From assembly GCF_021497945.1 (NCBI RefSeq), contig NZ_CP046524.1, positions 62,001 through 126,000 on the forward strand: 64,000 bases of DNA. Direction: 5' to 3'. This stretch comes from Streptococcus oralis (GTDB taxonomy: Bacteria; Bacillota; Bacilli; Lactobacillales; Streptococcaceae). This document shows positions 62,114-64,000 of the stretch, in pieces (position 1 is the stretch's first letter; each line of letters starts with the position of its first letter). The notes beneath the pieces are model-generated. The model saw only the letters and a list, made by a program, of their open reading frames with translations. It was not told the origin of the DNA and did no database searches. The position numbers were made by a program, and so were the translations under genes.

Positions 62114-64000
62114 ATGAAAGAAAGAATTAATGAATTAAAAACAAAAATGCTGCATTTTTTCCAGCAGCTAATGCAACGAATTGCAAAATGGAAGAAAAGA
62201 CTAGCAGAAAAACTGGCTAATAAGAAAACCGGTAAAAAGGGGACCTCTTCTGACAAAGTTGGAAGGGCAGGATCTAATTTTGCTAAGGTTTTGAGTGGGT
62301 TTAAAATAGTCTTTAACACTCTCTTTATCTTAGGTTTTATCGGTGGACTGTTTGGCGCTGGTGTAGCTATGGGTTATGGAGTCGCTCTATTTGACAAGGC
62401 TCAGGTGCCTCAAGCAGAAGAGTTGGTCAAGCAAGTGAAGGATATTGCCTCTATCTCAGAAATCACTTATTCTGACGGCAGTACCATTGCCTCGATCGAG
62501 GGTGATTTGTTGCGCACTTCAGTCGCTTCAGATGCTATCTCAGATAACCTTAAGAAAGCCATTGTTGCGACAGAGGACGAGCATTTCAATGAGCACAAGG
62601 GAGTTGTGCCTAAGGCCGTTATTCGTGCGACCTTGGGAACCTTTGTCGGTCTAGGCTCGTCTAGTGGTGGTTCGACCTTGACCCAGCAGGTCATCAAGCA
62701 ACAAGTAGTGGGGGATGCTCCAACTCTAGCTCGTAAGGCTAAAGAGATTATTGATGCTCTTGCTTTAGAAAGGGCCATGGGTAAGGATGAGATTTTGACA
62801 ACCTACCTTAACATAGCTCCTTTTGGTCGCAATCATAAAGGCCAAAATATTGCAGGTGCCCAGCAGGCTGCAGAAGGAATCTTTGGTGTCAATGCTTCGG
62901 ATTTAACGGTCCCTCAAGCTGCCTTTATCGCAGGATTGCCACAGAGTCCAATCAGTTATTCTCCTTATGAATCTGATGGTAGCATGAAGAGTGATGAGGA
63001 CATGGCTTTGGGAATTAAGCGTGCCAAGGATGTCCTCTACAATATGTACCGAACAGGGGCTCTAAGTCAGGAAGACTACGATAAGTACAAAGATTATGAC
63101 TTTAAGAAAGACTTCCTACCATCAGGTAGTGTTAGTGGTACTTCGCGTGACTATCTCTACTATGCAACCTTGGCAGAAGCAACTGATCGTATGTATGACT
63201 ACCTCGTCCAACGAGATAATGTTTCTGCGCAAGAATTAAAGAATGAGTCCATTCAGAAATCCTATCGTGATTTAGCCACTAAGGAAATTGAAAATGGTGG
63301 ATATAAGATTACGACAACTATCAATAAAAATGTTCATGCTGCGATGCAAAATGCGGTTGCGACCTACGGCTATCTGCTAGATGATTCGACAGGCCAGCCT
63401 GAGGTGGGGAATGCCCTCATGGACAACCAAACGGGAGCCATTCTTGGCTTTGTTGGTGGCCGTAATTATCAAGAAAATCAGAACAATCACGCTATCGATA
63501 CCAAACGTTCTCCAGCTTCAACCACTAAGCCTATACTGGCCTATGGTATCGCGATTGACCAAGGTTTGATGGGAAGTGCAAGTATCTTATCAAACTATCC
63601 GACAAACTTTTCAAACGGCAATCCCATCATGTATGTCAATAGTCCTGGTACAGCGATGATGACCTTGGGAGAAGCCCTGAACTATTCATGGAACATTCCA
63701 GCCTACTGGACTTATCGTACGCTTCGAGAGAAGGGTGTCGATGTCAAGGGCTATATGGAAAAAATGGGTTATGAAATCCCAGAATATGGCATTGAAAGTT
63801 TACCGATGGGTGGAGGAATTGAGGTTACAGTTGCCCAGCATACCAACGGTTATCAGACCTTGGCTAATAATGGGGTCTACCACAAGAAGCATATGATTTC
63901 CAAGATTGAATCGACGACGGGTCAAGTGATTTATGAGTATAAAAGTCAACCTGTCCAAGTCTATTCAAAAGCGACAGCGACCATCATGCAAAGTCTACTT
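62114..64000 (+). CDS. pbp1b: Class A penicillin-binding protein 1b (3' end outside window)
   Basis: The frame is open for 629 codons from the ATG at 62114 (GAGGA upstream) to the window end. A basic cytoplasmic N-terminus (1-62) precedes a membrane helix (63-90). The glycosyltransferase domain has catalytic E154 in [13 protein letters not shown], plus [13 protein letters not shown] and [21 protein letters not shown]. The transpeptidase domain starts later, with the acyl-serine S469 in PASTTKP (SxxK). It polymerises and crosslinks peptidoglycan outside the membrane. The KTG motif lies beyond the window. Confidence 0.95.
   Translation, partial: MKERINELKTKMLHFFQQLMQRIAKWKKRLAEKLANKKTGKKGTSSDKVGRAGSNFAKVLSGFKIVFNTLFILGFIGGLFGAGVAMGYGVALFDKAQVPQAEELVKQVKDIASISEITYSDGSTIASIEGDLLRTSVASDAISDNLKKAIVATEDEHFNEHKGVVPKAVIRATLGTFVGLGSSSGGSTLTQQVIKQQVVGDAPTLARKAKEIIDALALERAMGKDEILTTYLNIAPFGRNHKGQNIAGAQQAAEGIFGVNASDLTVPQAAFIAGLPQSPISYSPYESDGSMKSDEDMALGIKRAKDVLYNMYRTGALSQEDYDKYKDYDFKKDFLPSGSVSGTSRDYLYYATLAEATDRMYDYLVQRDNVSAQELKNESIQKSYRDLATKEIENGGYKITTTINKNVHAAMQNAVATYGYLLDDSTGQPEVGNALMDNQTGAILGFVGGRNYQENQNNHAIDTKRSPASTTKPILAYGIAIDQGLMGSASILSNYPTNFSNGNPIMYVNSPGTAMMTLGEALNYSWNIPAYWTYRTLREKGVDVKGYMEKMGYEIPEYGIESLPMGGGIEVTVAQHTNGYQTLANNGVYHKKHMISKIESTTGQVIYEYKSQPVQVYSKATATIMQSLL

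Noticed and set aside
1..64000. tRNA, rRNA, prophage, complete IS element or CRISPR array
   Set aside because: None was recognised on reading both strands; no transposase or integrase frame is present.

Overview
The window looks like chromosome from a mitis-group Streptococcus (S. mitis / S. oralis / S. pneumoniae relatives). The basis is low GC, strong AGGAGG ribosome sites, TTGACA/TATAAT and TGnTATAAT promoters, a BOX-type repeat, and gene sets I know from pneumococcus (bgaC-PTS-agaS-galM, trkH-trkA-rpsD, rpmF-rpmG, hisS-aspS, malRADCX/malQP, tyrS, pbp1b). I saw no rRNA, tRNA, CRISPR array, complete insertion sequence or prophage. Species cannot be fixed from the sequence alone.

Layout. 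1-6.7 kb: galactoside/amino-sugar operon with the 3' end of beta-galactosidase BgaC, a complete mannose-family PTS (IIB, IIC, IID, IIA), AgaS, a LacD-type aldolase and GalM. 6.8-7.7 kb: a glyoxalase-fold protein. 7.8-11 kb (minus strand): an accessory cluster of SUKH, DUF4241 and ankyrin proteins, a broken chimeric fragment and an orphan, resembling polymorphic-toxin immunity genes with no toxin beside them. 11-13.6 kb: alarmone synthetase plus two-component system, arranged as relP-relR-relS. 13.7-18.5 kb: a CsoR-family protein with CstR-type residues, a DUF6630-like protein, a YbaK-type deacylase, and a persulfide-handling operon (rhodanese, CoA-disulfide/persulfide reductase fused to rhodanese, rhodanese) whose promoter carries a CsoR/CstR-like palindrome. 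18.6-22.1 kb: an acetyltransferase, and a VTC-domain/DUF4956 pair divergent from a surface lipoprotein. 22.1-25.3 kb: a TetR-controlled ABC exporter inserted among decayed AraC, LysR and membrane-protein ends. 25.3-29 kb: nucleoside phosphorylase, TrkH/TrkA potassium uptake, and rpsD with a long leader.

29.2-32.5 kb: XpaC and TelA family genes, an orphan, rpmG and rpmF. 32.6-33.9 kb: a ribbon-helix-helix protein co-transcribed with an SPFH membrane protein. 34-36.3 kb: ilvD, a BOX element and a DUF59 protein. 36.4-38.7 kb: an Rgg-like regulator and an MFS transporter. 38.8-46.9 kb: hisS, an eight-gene module (XRE regulator, small membrane proteins, PspC, DUF3169, ABC transporter, CPBP protease), aspS and a YitT protein. 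46.9-56.8 kb: the complete maltose/maltodextrin locus, with malXCD and malAR facing malQP across MalR-type operators. 56.9-64 kb: an orphan, rlmA(II), DUF6110 plus a P-type ATPase, tyrS, and a PBP1b gene running off the window.

In pneumococcus, as I recall, the genes of the first ~29 kb and those from rpmG onward lie on opposite sides of the replication origin. Their junction near 29-32 kb therefore suggests an origin-symmetric inversion. Starts were adjusted from the longest open frame wherever a good ribosome site pointed to an internal ATG. All family names come from reading the sequence and memory; no search was run.
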